From Acinetobacter suaedae (GTDB lineage: Bacteria > Pseudomonadota > Gammaproteobacteria > Pseudomonadales > Moraxellaceae), in the NCBI RefSeq assembly GCF_008630915.1, contig NZ_CP043909.1:1054001-1118000 (forward strand): DNA of 64,000 bases, written 5' to 3'. The notes beneath the pieces were generated by a model, which saw only the letters and a list, made by a program, of their open reading frames with translations, was not told the origin of the DNA and did no database searches. This document shows, piece by piece, positions 48,628 through 58,471 of the stretch (position 1 is its first letter; each line of letters begins with the position of its first letter). The translations under genes and the position numbers were made by a program.

Positions 48628-49653
48628 ATGTATATTGGTTCATATCAACTGTCAAATAATTTGATCGTTGCTCCGATGGCAGGGGTTACAGACCGACCAT
48701 TTCGAACATTGTGTAAATACTTTGGTGCTGGGCACGCGGTTAGTGAAATGATGACCGCTGATAAAACCTTGCGTATGAGCAAAAAGAGTCTGTATCGTGC
48801 AAATTTTGATGGTGAATTAGCACCAATTTCAGCACAAATAGCGGGTTCTGATCCTGAGCAATTGGCTGAGGCTGCGCGCTATCAAGTTGCCAATGGGGCG
48901 CAAATTGTTGATATCAATATGGGCTGCCCTGCAAAGAAGGTTTGTAACAAACTGGCGGGTTCTGCTTTGTTGCAAGATGAAGATCTGGTTGCACGTATTT
49001 TGGATACAGTTGTTGCTGCTGTTGATGTTCCAGTAACATTAAAAACTCGTCTTGGTTTTTTAAATGGTCAAGAAAATATTTTGCGTGTGGCGAAACGAGC
49101 TGAAGAGGCGGGGATTGCTGCTTTGGCTCTGCATGGGCGTACGCGTGAAGATATGTATTTAAATCATGCTCGCTATGAACTCATAAAACAGGTGAAACAA
49201 CTCATCAGCATCCCAGTGATTGCGAATGGTGATATTGATAGTCCAGAAAAAGCAAAATATGTATTAGATTATACTGGCGCAGATGCCATCATGATTGGAC
49301 GAGCAGCACAGGGGCGACCTTGGATTTTCAGAGAAATTGGACATTACTTAAAAACAGGTGAACATCTCGCTACGCCTGATATTGCTGAAGTTAAAGCTGT
49401 TTTATTGGGGCATTTATCTGAACTTTATCAATTTTATGGTGAATATTCAGGTTGCCGTATTGCCCGTAAACATATTGCTTGGTACACCAAGGGTTTACGT
49501 TCAAGTAATGAATTTCGGCAGAATATGTACAAGGTTGAAAGTACCGCAGATCAGGCAAAAGTCGTTGAAGCCTATTTTGATCAATTACTTGATCTCGGTC
49601 AGAGGATGAGTGATGTACAAGTTGAACAAGTAAATTTGTTAGAGATCAAATAA
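48628..49653 (+). CDS. dusB: tRNA-dihydrouridine synthase B
   Basis: FMN enzyme that reduces uridine (position 17 in E. coli) to dihydrouridine in tRNA. It has 341 aa. N-terminal VAPMAGVTDRPFR, the conserved NMGCPAKKV motif (98-105), LKTRLGF, and C-terminal RIARKHIAWYTKGL are characteristic of DusB. The ATG at 48628 starts MYIGSYQLSNN. fis, its usual partner, is not adjacent. Confidence 0.94.
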   Translation: MYIGSYQLSNNLIVAPMAGVTDRPFRTLCKYFGAGHAVSEMMTADKTLRMSKKSLYRANFDGELAPISAQIAGSDPEQLAEAARYQVANGAQIVDINMGCPAKKVCNKLAGSALLQDEDLVARILDTVVAAVDVPVTLKTRLGFLNGQENILRVAKRAEEAGIAALALHGRTREDMYLNHARYELIKQVKQLISIPVIANGDIDSPEKAKYVLDYTGADAIMIGRAAQGRPWIFREIGHYLKTGEHLATPDIAEVKAVLLGHLSELYQFYGEYSGCRIARKHIAWYTKGLRSSNEFRQNMYKVESTADQAKVVEAYFDQLLDLGQRMSDVQVEQVNLLEIK

Positions 49654-49671
49654 GCAGAATTTGCGTATTTG

Positions 49672-49710
49672 AAAAAGCCTGTAATTCGATTTGAATTACA
49701 GGCTTTTTAT
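49672..49710. terminator. Bidirectional terminator between dusB and oxyR
   Basis: Sixteen-base perfect stem, AAAAAGCCTGTAATTC (49672-49687) and its complement (49693-49708), with a GATTT loop, between convergent genes. Confidence 0.9.
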
Positions 49711-50615
49711 TATGCTAAATGAGCTGTAATTTTCTGCAAGATTTGCAAAATCACATCAAACTCACTTTGAAGTGGTGTGCTTTTGCGTGTCACTAAAGCT
49801 AAAGTACGACTTGGAGCATCTTCGATGGATTTAATAGAAATCGTTTCATTACCATTCAACATGCTATTTTTAATCGCAATTTCAGGTAAAAGTGTGAAAC
49901 CTAAATCAGAAGATACCATTTCGACCAATGTTGGTAGTGAACTTGCTTTTAAGCGATGATCGTTTTTGCGTTCACCAACAGGGCAGGCACTCAATGCATG
50001 ATCACGTAAACAATGGCCTTCTTCAAGTAACATCAATCGTGACAGATCAAGATCATCTAAAGAGTTTGCATTGGCAGCATTGCTGTCATTTTTATTGTAA
50101 ACCAGTGATAAATGCTCTTTTGCGATTTCAGCAACTTTTAAACCGCGTGTATCAAATGGCAGTGCAAGAACAATCATATCTAGATTGCCATGTTCCAATT
50201 TTTCTACAATCTTTTCGCTTTGTGCTTCATGTAGATGGAGTTGAATTTTTGGCAATTGCTGATGCACTTCATCCAAGAGTTGCGTCAAGATAAAAGGTGC
50301 AATTGTTGGGATAATACCAAGATGCAGGTCACCTGTTAGCGGCTCACTCATTTCTCGGCTTAAACGCATAAGATCTTGTGCATCAGCTAATAACACACGT
50401 GCACGAGCAACAACTTGTTCACCTAGAGGGGTTAAACGGACGTTTTGACGATCACGTTCAACTAAGACGCCACCTAGCAGACGCTCTAGTTCCATGATTC
50501 CCCCAGATAAAGTGGACTGGGTAACAAACGAACGGCGTGCTGCTTCAGTAAAATGTAATGTTTCTGACAACGTAACTAAATATGATAGCTGTCTTAATGA
50601 GGGTAATGCAGCCAT
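49710..50615 (-). CDS. oxyR: Hydrogen-peroxide regulator OxyR
   Basis: LysR-type regulator that is oxidised by peroxide and activates catalase/peroxidase genes. The N-terminal HTH is at about 1-60. Redox cysteines are Cys202 in EGHCLRDHALS (matching E. coli Cys199 in GHCLRD) and Cys211 in SACPVG (E. coli Cys208). It has 301 aa. It is the last gene of rubA-rubB-estB-oxyR, the order I recall for Acinetobacter ADP1. Only six bases separate it from estB. Confidence 0.93.
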   Translation of the reverse strand: MAALPSLRQLSYLVTLSETLHFTEAARRSFVTQSTLSGGIMELERLLGGVLVERDRQNVRLTPLGEQVVARARVLLADAQDLMRLSREMSEPLTGDLHLGIIPTIAPFILTQLLDEVHQQLPKIQLHLHEAQSEKIVEKLEHGNLDMIVLALPFDTRGLKVAEIAKEHLSLVYNKNDSNAANANSLDDLDLSRLMLLEEGHCLRDHALSACPVGERKNDHRLKASSLPTLVEMVSSDLGFTLLPEIAIKNSMLNGNETISIKSIEDAPSRTLALVTRKSTPLQSEFDVILQILQKITAHLA

Positions 50616-50621
50616 AGTGTC

Positions 50622-51566
50622 CTAGTGTGATGATCTAAAATGATGAACAAACAAATCGCTAAGTTGCGGGATGAAATGTGCAGGAATATCATGCCCCATT
50701 CCATGAATTAATTCAAACTTAGCACCCGTAATTGCTTTTGCAACCGCTTTACCATGACTTGGTGGTAGTAAACGATCTTTTGAACCGTGCACAACCAAAG
50801 TGGGCTGAGTGGTATTCTTGTTCAATGGTAACAAAGAACCTGTACATAATATTGCTAAAAATTGTTGAAGTACACCCGCTGGATAAAAACTACGGCGATA
50901 TAATTTTCGAATGGTTTGAATTGCTTCAACTTGATTCACATAACCAGGTGAACCAATAATTTGAAATACTCTTAGACTATGATTAACAATTGACTCTTCA
51001 TCACGTGCTGGAGGCCTTCCCAATAAACTGAAAAGTTGTTTTGGATAAGGGAACGGAAGGAAAGGTTGATTGTTACTCGTAAACAATAGCCCAACTTTTT
51101 CTACCTTTTCAGGGTATTTCGCCGCAACGATTTGAGAAATCATGCCGCCCATCGATGCACCTAGTAGATAGGTTTTTTCAATACCCAATTGGTCAATGAG
51201 CATAGCGACATCATCTGCCATATCGTACAGTGTATAAGGCGCACCTTCATTGCCAAGCCCAAACATGAAACGTCCCATGAGTTTCATTGTATTGAGTCTT
51301 TTACCTTTATTTCTAATTTTTGAAGATAAACCAATATCACGATTATCAAAACGAATCACACGAAACCCTTGGTCAATCAGCGCTTTACAAAAGAAATCAG
51401 GCCAAAATAACATTTGTGCACCTAATCCCATGATGAGCAGAACTGTTGGATGTTCAGGGTTTCCGCCGATTTCAACATGGAGTTCGATACCATTGCCCAA
51501 ACTTACTTTGGTCTCTTGCATAAATGCAGTATAAGGCGACACATTAAATTGAAGGGCACTGTTCAT
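50622..51566 (-). CDS. estB: Alpha/beta-hydrolase esterase (EstB-like)
   Basis: A 314-aa serine hydrolase. Oxyanion-region IMGLGAQMLFW, nucleophile elbow GASMGG with Ser138, acid residue in VVHGSKDRLLPP and catalytic His in GMGHDIPAH. The position between rubB and oxyR corresponds to EstB of Acinetobacter ADP1, an esterase. I start it at the ATG at 51566 (GGAACGAG upstream); an in-frame ATG 66 bases further up gives a non-homologous-looking tail. No signal peptide, so cytoplasmic. Confidence 0.84.
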   Translation of the reverse strand: MNSALQFNVSPYTAFMQETKVSLGNGIELHVEIGGNPEHPTVLLIMGLGAQMLFWPDFFCKALIDQGFRVIRFDNRDIGLSSKIRNKGKRLNTMKLMGRFMFGLGNEGAPYTLYDMADDVAMLIDQLGIEKTYLLGASMGGMISQIVAAKYPEKVEKVGLLFTSNNQPFLPFPYPKQLFSLLGRPPARDEESIVNHSLRVFQIIGSPGYVNQVEAIQTIRKLYRRSFYPAGVLQQFLAILCTGSLLPLNKNTTQPTLVVHGSKDRLLPPSHGKAVAKAITGAKFELIHGMGHDIPAHFIPQLSDLFVHHFRSSH

Positions 51567-51653
51567 GCTGCTCGTTCCAAGTTGAATTATTTTTGTCAGT
51601 ATTGAGTTTGCTGAAACCTCATTTTTCAACAAACTCGCTATATTTAATAAACC

Positions 51654-52835
51654 TTAATTTTGTGCAGGAATCAAGTCAGGCACAAGTTTGGTCAGTGTCA
51701 AACGCTGTTTTCCAGCTGTTGTACCTAAAAGTACAAAGCCTCTTAATGTGCCTTCTGCATCAACTGCTTTTGCTAACATTCCATCTTCAAAGTCTTCCAT
51801 TTCCCAAGTCACATCAATATCTAATTGGGCTGGTAAAACAGTGAGTGGTGCTGCAGGAGTTTTTACTGCAACAGGCATCGCTGGATAGTGTACGGCAGTG
51901 TTTTGACCACTTAAAGTTTTAGCCAATGCTCGAGCTTGTTGCATGATTGGCATCACATAAGGAAGTAAAGTTCCGTTGACTTCAGCACAGTCACCAACCG
52001 CGTAGATATCTGCTTGATTGGTTTCTAATAAAGTATTGGTGATGACGCCACGACTTGTTTGAATCCCTGCTGATTTTGCTAGGGCTGTATTTGGTTGTAA
52101 ACCAATTGCTGATAAAACGATATCTGCAACCAAGGTTTGTCCATTTGCAAGTGTTACAGCGTAATCTTCACCATCATTAATTTTGGTAATTTTTTCAACT
52201 GTTGTTGAAAGGACAAATTTAATTCCAGCTTGTTCTAAGTTGTTTTTGAATAAATCTGCAACATGACTAGGCAATAAACGTCCCAATGGTTGTGGGGCAA
52301 GATCGATTACTGTAATATCATATTCGCTATGCAATAAATCATTGGCAAACTCACATCCAATCAAGCCAGCACCTAAAATAACAACACGTTTATCTTTACG
52401 TTGGGCAAGGTTTTCACGGAAGTTACGATAGTCAATCAATGAGTTAACGACATGAATATCATCACTGCCATCACCTGAAATAGCTAGACGGATTGGATTC
52501 GCACCGACTGCAAGAACAAGTTTAGAGTAGGGTTGCGTGATCGTCTCACCATTTTTTTCTAAAACGATTTCATGTGCTTCTGCATGGATTTCTTTGACCC
52601 ACGTTTCTGCTTCAATACGCATATTCAATTGAGCTGCCATTTTAGCAGCATCACCTAAAGCAATTTGCTCAGGTGCTTTATTGCCTGCGAAAGCATTGGA
52701 TAATGTTGGTTTTGCATAATTTACCGCATCATCTCCACAGATCATAACAAGTTCTTGTTCTGGGCTCAGTTTGCGAAATTCACGAGCAACGGTATAACCA
52801 GCCATACCAGATCCGATGATGACGATAGGATGCAT
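51654..52835 (-). CDS. rubB: Rubredoxin-NAD(+) reductase
   Basis: FAD enzyme that passes electrons from NADH to rubredoxin for alkane hydroxylase. It has 393 aa from the ATG at 52835, chosen because GGAG lies seven bases upstream. N-terminal FAD fold VIIGSGMAGYT (5-15), central NAD fold VVILGAGLIGCEF and C-terminal FAD motif ADIYAVGDCAEV. Two-gene rubA-rubB unit; alkM itself is not in the window. Confidence 0.93.
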   Translation of the reverse strand: MHPIVIIGSGMAGYTVAREFRKLSPEQELVMICGDDAVNYAKPTLSNAFAGNKAPEQIALGDAAKMAAQLNMRIEAETWVKEIHAEAHEIVLEKNGETITQPYSKLVLAVGANPIRLAISGDGSDDIHVVNSLIDYRNFRENLAQRKDKRVVILGAGLIGCEFANDLLHSEYDITVIDLAPQPLGRLLPSHVADLFKNNLEQAGIKFVLSTTVEKITKINDGEDYAVTLANGQTLVADIVLSAIGLQPNTALAKSAGIQTSRGVITNTLLETNQADIYAVGDCAEVNGTLLPYVMPIMQQARALAKTLSGQNTAVHYPAMPVAVKTPAAPLTVLPAQLDIDVTWEMEDFEDGMLAKAVDAEGTLRGFVLLGTTAGKQRLTLTKLVPDLIPAQN

Positions 52836-52911
52836 GAGATTCTCCAACATTTTTTATATAAAATTAAACTATAGAAAAAAAGACCATGTAAGCATGATCT
52901 TTTTGACAATC

Positions 52912-53076
52912 TTAGATTTCAATCATTTCAAAATCGGCTTTTGAAACACCGCAATCTGGGCAAGTCCAATCATCAGGAATATCTTCCCATTTTGTCCCTG
53001 CTGCAATGCCGTCTTGTGGCCAACCTTCTGCTTCGTCGTAAATCCAACCACAAACGATACATTGATATTTTTTCAT
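52912..53076 (-). CDS. rubA: Rubredoxin
   Basis: A 54-aa iron-sulfur electron carrier. The single iron is bound by Cys6, Cys9 (CIVCGW), Cys39 and Cys42 (CPDCGV). It is electron donor to membrane alkane hydroxylase, reduced by RubB encoded just downstream. The ATG at 53076 has GGAGAG upstream; an in-frame start ten codons earlier lacks one. Confidence 0.95.
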   Translation of the reverse strand: MKKYQCIVCGWIYDEAEGWPQDGIAAGTKWEDIPDDWTCPDCGVSKADFEMIEI

Positions 53077-53429
53077 GTGACTCTCCAAACTGATAGGTAT
53101 GCTCAAATTGCCTTTCAGTAAAACTGTTCCATAATGTCGCTACGATCGCTGCAATATAGTACTAACTTGTGTTGATCGGGAGTTAGATTTTTACGCAGAA
53201 CGACATTTAAGTAAAGTAAATGCAAGAGTTTAATCATTTATAAGAAAAGTGATATGGCAATTCAAGCCGAAAGTCTTGTTATTTGAGCAATTGCTCTAAT
53301 TTTTTTAATTCATTCCTGACTAATGTAATTAAAAAATTTCTAAACGTATAAAATTGGTGTGAATAAAAAATAAACACTTGAGTGCAGAGTATCATAACTA
53401 ATAGTGTTTTTTGTTAGAGAAGTATAAGT
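53077..53429. other. Intergenic region between rubA and the SRPBCC gene (divergent)
   Basis: A 353-base spacer holding the promoters of both divergent units. The half near rubA has mixed composition and includes a CGATCG palindrome near 53144; the other half is AT-rich. I see no coding frame or RNA gene. Confidence 0.5.
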
Positions 53430-53897
53430 ATGGAAACTTTATTATATAGTATAAAAATTCATGCCCCCCAGCAAAAAGTGTGGGGGGTACTTTGGGATAC
53501 AGAAAGCTATCAAGCTTGGACAAAATTTTTTCTATGTGATGATTCAACGACGTCAAATAATGCAAGTAATTCAACGATGCAAAGTGACTGGAAAGTAGGA
53601 GGAAAAACTTATTTTTGTGATGGAAGTGGAAATGGAATGATTTCGACGATAGATCGTTTGGATGAACCTAATGTAATTGTTTTTAAGCATTTGGGGATGA
53701 TCATCGATGGTAAAGAGGATTTAGAAAGTGATTTGGTAAAGTCTTGGGCTGGCGCTTTAGAAAAATATTTTCTACTTGATTTGGATGGTGATACTGAATT
53801 ACATGTCGAAGTAGATGTGCAGCCTGAATATATTGAAATGATGGACAAAGGGTTTAAGCAAGGCTTGGAGGCGGTTAAACAAATGGCTGAAAGTTAA
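53430..53897 (+). CDS. SRPBCC (START/AHSA1-like) domain protein
   Basis: A 155-aa single-domain protein with the SRPBCC hydrophobic-ligand fold: N-terminal strand SIKIHAPQQKVWGVLWDTES and C-terminal helix MMDKGFKQGLEAVKQMAES. Members bind lipids or act as chaperone activators; the ligand here is unknown. GAGAAG precedes the ATG. It is a single gene between rubA and lysS. Confidence 0.78.
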   Translation: METLLYSIKIHAPQQKVWGVLWDTESYQAWTKFFLCDDSTTSNNASNSTMQSDWKVGGKTYFCDGSGNGMISTIDRLDEPNVIVFKHLGMIIDGKEDLESDLVKSWAGALEKYFLLDLDGDTELHVEVDVQPEYIEMMDKGFKQGLEAVKQMAES

Positions 53898-54057
53898 ATC
53901 AAATTGGTATTGTAAATCAGTCTGTAATTACAGTGTAAAAAGCAATGAAAACTGATCAATATGTGCTTTTTTCATGATTGTTTCACTGAAAAGATACGAA
54001 AATGTCTTGCGATCTGCTATTCTATGCGCCTTTATTTTTACTTAAACCGAGGCAGAG

Positions 54058-55584
54058 ATGACGCAACAAAACGCTCAATCGACTTCTGAACAAACACTTT
54101 CCGAAAACGATTTAATCGCACAGCGTCATGCCAAATTAAAGCAAATTCAAGAGACTGCTAAACAAACGGGTAAGAGTCCTTGGCCTAATACATTTAAACG
54201 TGAACACTATACGGCAGATTTACAAGAACAATTTAAAGATCAGGATAAAGCGCAAATCGAAGGTGCTGAAAAAGTTTATGTAAAAGTTGCTGGTCGTGTC
54301 ATGCTTAACCGTGGATCATTTATTGTGATTCAGGATATGACAGGTCGTATCCAACTTTATGTTGATCGTAAAGGTTTACCAGCAGATGTTCTAGAGACAA
54401 TTAAAAGTTTAGACCTTGGTGATATTATTGCAGCTGAAGGTTATATCGGGCGTTCTGGGAAAGGTGATTTATATGTGCACCTTGAAGCTTTTGAGTTGCT
54501 TACTAAATCGCTTCGTCCACTTCCAGATAAGTTTCATGGTTTAACCGATACTGAAGCGAAATATCGTAAACGTTACTTAGATTTGATCGTAAACGAAGAA
54601 ACACGTAAAACTTTTGAGATTCGCGCCAAAGTTGTAGCCGGTATCCGCGCATTCTTAACAAATGAACGTTTCATGGAAGTAGAAACACCGATGATGCATG
54701 TCATTCCGGGTGGTGCTTCTGCAAAACCATTTGTGACTCATCATAATGCGTTAGACATGGAACTTTATTTGCGTATTGCTCCTGAGTTGTATTTAAAACG
54801 CTTGGTTGTAGGTGGTTTTGAGCGTGTGTTTGAAATTAACCGTAACTTCCGTAATGAAGGGGTTTCAACACGTCATAACCCTGAATTTACCATGATTGAG
54901 TTTTATCAAGCTTATGCAGATTATAAAGACTTGATGGAACTTACGGAAAACATGCTTGAGAAATTAGCAATTGATATTTTAGGTACAACTGATGTGCCTT
55001 ATGGCGAAGAAGTTTATAGCTTCAAAGGCCCATTTAAGAAGATTTCAATGTTTGATGCCATTCTTGAGCATAACCCTGATTTCACACCTGAAAATGTCAA
55101 TGATCGTGAATTCTTGGCGAAATTTACTCAAGAGGTGTTGAAAGAGCAAGTGAAACCAGGTTTTGGTTTAGGTAAGTTGCAAACGATCGTATTTGAAGAA
55201 ACGGTAGAAACCAAGTTACGTCAGCCAACATTCATCACTGAATATCCAGCTGAAACATCACCACTTGCGCGCCGTAATGATGAGAATCCACATATCACTG
55301 ATCGTTTCGAGTTCTTTATTGGCGGTCGTGAGTTAGCGAATGGCTTCTCAGAGTTAAATGACCCAATTGATCAAGCTGAACGTTTCCAAGCTCAAGTTGC
55401 GGAAAAGGATGCGGGTGATGATGAAGCAATGCATTACGATGCGGACTTTATCGAAGCGCTTGAATACGGTTTACCTCCAACAGCGGGCGAAGGAATTGGT
55501 ATTGACCGTTTGGTAATGCTATTTGCTAATGCACCAAGTATCCGTGATGTGTTGTTGTTCCCACATATGCGCCGTAAAGACTAA
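54058..55584 (+). CDS. lysS: Lysyl-tRNA synthetase (class II)
   Basis: Charges tRNA-Lys. It has 508 aa (E. coli 505). An N-terminal OB-fold anticodon domain (about 60-170) is followed by the class II core with motif 2 [20 protein letters not shown] and motif 3 [21 protein letters not shown] precedes the ATG. It has its own terminator. Confidence 0.97.
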   Translation: MTQQNAQSTSEQTLSENDLIAQRHAKLKQIQETAKQTGKSPWPNTFKREHYTADLQEQFKDQDKAQIEGAEKVYVKVAGRVMLNRGSFIVIQDMTGRIQLYVDRKGLPADVLETIKSLDLGDIIAAEGYIGRSGKGDLYVHLEAFELLTKSLRPLPDKFHGLTDTEAKYRKRYLDLIVNEETRKTFEIRAKVVAGIRAFLTNERFMEVETPMMHVIPGGASAKPFVTHHNALDMELYLRIAPELYLKRLVVGGFERVFEINRNFRNEGVSTRHNPEFTMIEFYQAYADYKDLMELTENMLEKLAIDILGTTDVPYGEEVYSFKGPFKKISMFDAILEHNPDFTPENVNDREFLAKFTQEVLKEQVKPGFGLGKLQTIVFEETVETKLRQPTFITEYPAETSPLARRNDENPHITDRFEFFIGGRELANGFSELNDPIDQAERFQAQVAEKDAGDDEAMHYDADFIEALEYGLPPTAGEGIGIDRLVMLFANAPSIRDVLLFPHMRRKD

Positions 55585-55606
55585 TTTTCGAGTTATGCGG
55601 AATATC

Positions 55607-55637
55607 AAAGACCACTTTTATAAGTGGTCTTTTTTTG
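55607..55637 (+). terminator. Terminator after lysS
   Basis: Stem AAAGACCACTT (55607-55617) / AAGTGGTCTTT (55622-55632) with a TTAT loop and seven T. Confidence 0.87.
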
Positions 55638-55737
55638 CATTCTACGTTAAGAAATGTAATTGTTCAGTTTGGTGATTGAAAACAACCTGTAAAAAAACGA
55701 TGATGTGCTCATAAATAAATTTGAGAACAGTCTGGAT

Positions 55738-57189
55738 ATGTTTTTAAAAAAATCGCTCTATGTCGCATTATTTGCTTCTCTCGCTTCTACAACATTTGCA
55801 CAAGGTATTGTGTTAAATGATGAAAACTTACGTACGGACTTGAATTGGTTAAACCAACAAGGTGTGATTCAGATCAGTACTTCAACTTGGCCAATGAGTG
55901 GAGATGAGATTAAACGCGCTTTATCACAAGCTCAAGTAACCAATAAAGCACAACAGAAAGTTATCGATTCTGTTGTGCATGCGCTTGCTGCTGACAATGC
56001 AACTGCTAAAGTTGGATTGCATGCGGGTACTGATCTTAAAACTGTGCCTCAAGCTTTTGGTGATAGTCAAAAGTCCCAATACCAAGCTGCTTTAGAGTTC
56101 AATGCAGGAGGTGAAAACTGGGATGCAAAAATCAGAGTGAATGGCGAAAAAGATCCTTTGATTGACAATGGAGATGATGTCAATGTTGAGGGATCATATA
56201 TTGCAGGAAAGCTTTGGAATCAATGGATAATTGCTGGTCAAATTCCTACGTATTGGGGGCCAGGACATGATGGTAGCTTGATTCGTGGTGATGCCAGCCG
56301 TCCAGTTTACGGTGTTACGGTTCAACGTGCAGTACAAAATGCATTTGAAACAAAATGGTTGTCTTGGATTGGGCCATGGCAATATCAGGCCTTTGCAGGG
56401 CAATTAGATGACTATGAGGCAATTCCAGATACAAAGCTAATCGGTCTTCGATTCACAGCGCGTCCGTTCCAAGCTCTGGAAATTGGTGCTTCACGTGCAA
56501 TCCAATGGGGTGGGGATGGGCGTCCTGAGAGCTTTAGTTCTTTATGGGATGCAATGTTAGGAACGAGAGATAACGGTGGTCGAGGTAAACCAGATCCTGC
56601 CAATCAGATTGCAGGCTTTGATGCTCGTTTGTTCTTACAACCGTTATGGGATGTGCCAATTAGCTTGTATACCCAATTTGTTGGCGAAGATGAAGCTGGT
56701 GGTTTACCTGCAAAATATCTGTATCTAGGTGGTGCTGATTTCTCATCAAGCTATAAAAATATGCCGTACCAGTTATATGCAGAATGGGCGGATACGCGTA
56801 CTAATGGAGAGGCAAAAGGCATTTCCTATAATCATCATATTTACAGAGATGGCTACTACCAACATGGTTTCCCCTTAGGGCATGCTATGGGGGGGGATGG
56901 ACAAATGTATTCCGTTGGTGGAGATATTCGTTTTGATACGATGAATCGTTTAAGTGGACGAGTGATGTATGCAAACGTTAGCCAAACACAGCGTGTAGAG
57001 TTAAATAATGCAGCATTCCCTAAATCAGATAAGATCAAAGGTTTAGATATCACTTGGACTCATTATGTCAAACCAACCATCCCATTAAAAGTAAATGGTT
57101 GGGTGAGTGACTCTGATGTGAATGGTAGTGATGGTGGTGTTTCTGTTGGTGTAGAAATCCCATTAGAGAAAAATATGTTCCGTTTCTAA
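55738..57189 (+). CDS. Capsule assembly Wzi-family outer-membrane protein
   Basis: A 483-aa protein with a signal peptide (MFLKKSLYVALFASLASTTFA, cleaved after Ala21) and many beta-strand segments, ending KNMFRF with a C-terminal Phe typical of barrels. The motif set QIPTYWGPGHDGSLIRGDASRP and LYAEWADTRTNGEA matches the Wzi family, which anchors capsule at the cell surface. It is not in a capsule cluster, so the role may be different. The start is the ATG at 55738; a GTG at 55705 is also in frame. Confidence 0.82.
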   Translation: MFLKKSLYVALFASLASTTFAQGIVLNDENLRTDLNWLNQQGVIQISTSTWPMSGDEIKRALSQAQVTNKAQQKVIDSVVHALAADNATAKVGLHAGTDLKTVPQAFGDSQKSQYQAALEFNAGGENWDAKIRVNGEKDPLIDNGDDVNVEGSYIAGKLWNQWIIAGQIPTYWGPGHDGSLIRGDASRPVYGVTVQRAVQNAFETKWLSWIGPWQYQAFAGQLDDYEAIPDTKLIGLRFTARPFQALEIGASRAIQWGGDGRPESFSSLWDAMLGTRDNGGRGKPDPANQIAGFDARLFLQPLWDVPISLYTQFVGEDEAGGLPAKYLYLGGADFSSSYKNMPYQLYAEWADTRTNGEAKGISYNHHIYRDGYYQHGFPLGHAMGGDGQMYSVGGDIRFDTMNRLSGRVMYANVSQTQRVELNNAAFPKSDKIKGLDITWTHYVKPTIPLKVNGWVSDSDVNGSDGGVSVGVEIPLEKNMFRF

Positions 57190-57205
57190 ACATAATTGAT
57201 TGCTA

Positions 57206-57235
57206 AAAAAGAAGCCTACATAGGCTTCTTTTTGT
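57206..57235 (+). terminator. Terminator after the Wzi-family gene
   Basis: Stem AAAAAGAAGCCTA (57206-57218) / TAGGCTTCTTTTT (57221-57233); the innermost pairs open as the loop. Confidence 0.87.
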
Positions 57236-57426
57236 ATGGGGTAAATCATGTGAATTGGAGAATATTTTTGGGATTTTATTATTCTCCACATATCACAATT
57301 TTGCATATTTATATGAAAAAACAAGCTAAAGAACTCATTCTAAATTATTATAATGAATAAACTTTGCTAGCGGATGAAAAAGTCTGGTTAGTAAGCATAT
57401 TGATATCATGAAAAATTGGAGTTGTT

Positions 57427-57525
57427 ATGGCACTCGTTCCTCCACACGGTCTTCCAAGTGGTGGTGTAAAACCACTTATAGATTTTATGGGTAACATGGA
57501 TAAGGAGGTAAGTGTACATGACTGA
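57427..57525 (+). CDS. 32-aa leader ORF upstream of cysD, resembling the N-terminus of monofunctional ATP sulfurylase
   Basis: ATG at 57427 with GGAG five bases upstream; TGA at 57523-57525 overlaps the first codons of cysD. The peptide begins [17 protein letters not shown]. The LVPPHG...KPL pattern resembles the start of the unrelated single-chain Sat/MET3 ATP sulfurylase, which catalyses the same reaction as CysDN. It contains no cysteine, so a cysteine-codon attenuator is unlikely. It may be a relic, a coupled leader peptide, or coincidence. Confidence 0.5.
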   Translation: MALVPPHGLPSGGVKPLIDFMGNMDKEVSVHD

Positions 57526-58426
57526 GAATAGATTAACGCACCTCAAGCAACTTGAGGCTGAAAGTATTCATATCATTCGTGAAGTTGCGGCTGAATTTGA
57601 AAATCCTGTGATGCTTTACTCGATTGGTAAAGACTCAGCAGTGATGTTACATCTTGCACTTAAAGCATTTTATCCTGCGAAACTTCCATTTCCACTGTTA
57701 CATGTGGATACGGGGTGGAAGTTTAAAGATATGATTGCGTTTCGCGATAATATGGCGAAAACACATGGTTTTGATCTGATCGTTCATCAAAATGTTGAAG
57801 GACGTGAGGCAGGTATCAATCCATTTGATCATGGTAGTTCTAAATATACAGACATCATGAAAACGCAAGGATTAAAACAAGCATTAGATAAATATCAGTT
57901 TGATGCTGCTTTTGGCGGTGCACGTCGAGATGAAGAGAAATCACGTGCAAAAGAGCGTGTTTATTCATTCCGTGATACGAAGCATCGCTGGGATCCGAAA
58001 AACCAACGTCCAGAGCTTTGGAATCTTTACAATGGTAAAGTGAACAAAGGTGAGAGTATTCGTGTATTCCCATTATCTAACTGGACTGAATTAGATATTT
58101 GGCAATATATCTACTTAGAAAATATTCAAATTGTTCCTCTTTATTTCTCTGCTGTACGTCCAGTGGTAGAGCGCAGTGGCACACTTATCATGGTGGATGA
58201 TGAGCGTATGCGTTTGAAAGAAGGTGAAGTCCCACAAATGAAATCGGTACGTTTCCGTACATTAGGCTGTTATCCATTAACGGGTGCAGTTGAGTCTGAG
58301 GCGGATACATTACCTGAAATTATCCAAGAGATGCTTTTAGCGACGAGTTCTGAGCGTCAAGGTCGTATGATTGACCATGATGAAGCTGGCTCGATGGAAA
58401 AGAAAAAGCAGGAAGGTTACTTCTAA
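57518..58426 (+). CDS. cysD: Sulfate adenylyltransferase subunit 2 (CysD)
   Basis: Catalytic subunit of ATP sulfurylase: makes adenosine 5'-phosphosulfate from ATP and sulfate. It has 302 aa, as in E. coli. PP-loop [10 protein letters not shown] lies at 35-44; [15 protein letters not shown] near 132 is diagnostic. I start it at ATG 57518 with AAGGAGG nine bases upstream; a GTG at 57512 is too close to that site. Partner cysN follows after 45 bases. Confidence 0.96.
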   Translation: MTENRLTHLKQLEAESIHIIREVAAEFENPVMLYSIGKDSAVMLHLALKAFYPAKLPFPLLHVDTGWKFKDMIAFRDNMAKTHGFDLIVHQNVEGREAGINPFDHGSSKYTDIMKTQGLKQALDKYQFDAAFGGARRDEEKSRAKERVYSFRDTKHRWDPKNQRPELWNLYNGKVNKGESIRVFPLSNWTELDIWQYIYLENIQIVPLYFSAVRPVVERSGTLIMVDDERMRLKEGEVPQMKSVRFRTLGCYPLTGAVESEADTLPEIIQEMLLATSSERQGRMIDHDEAGSMEKKKQEGYF

Positions 58427-58471
58427 TTTCGTTTAGGAAATCCGATTTCAAATTTTGTGGAGTTTTGAGCA

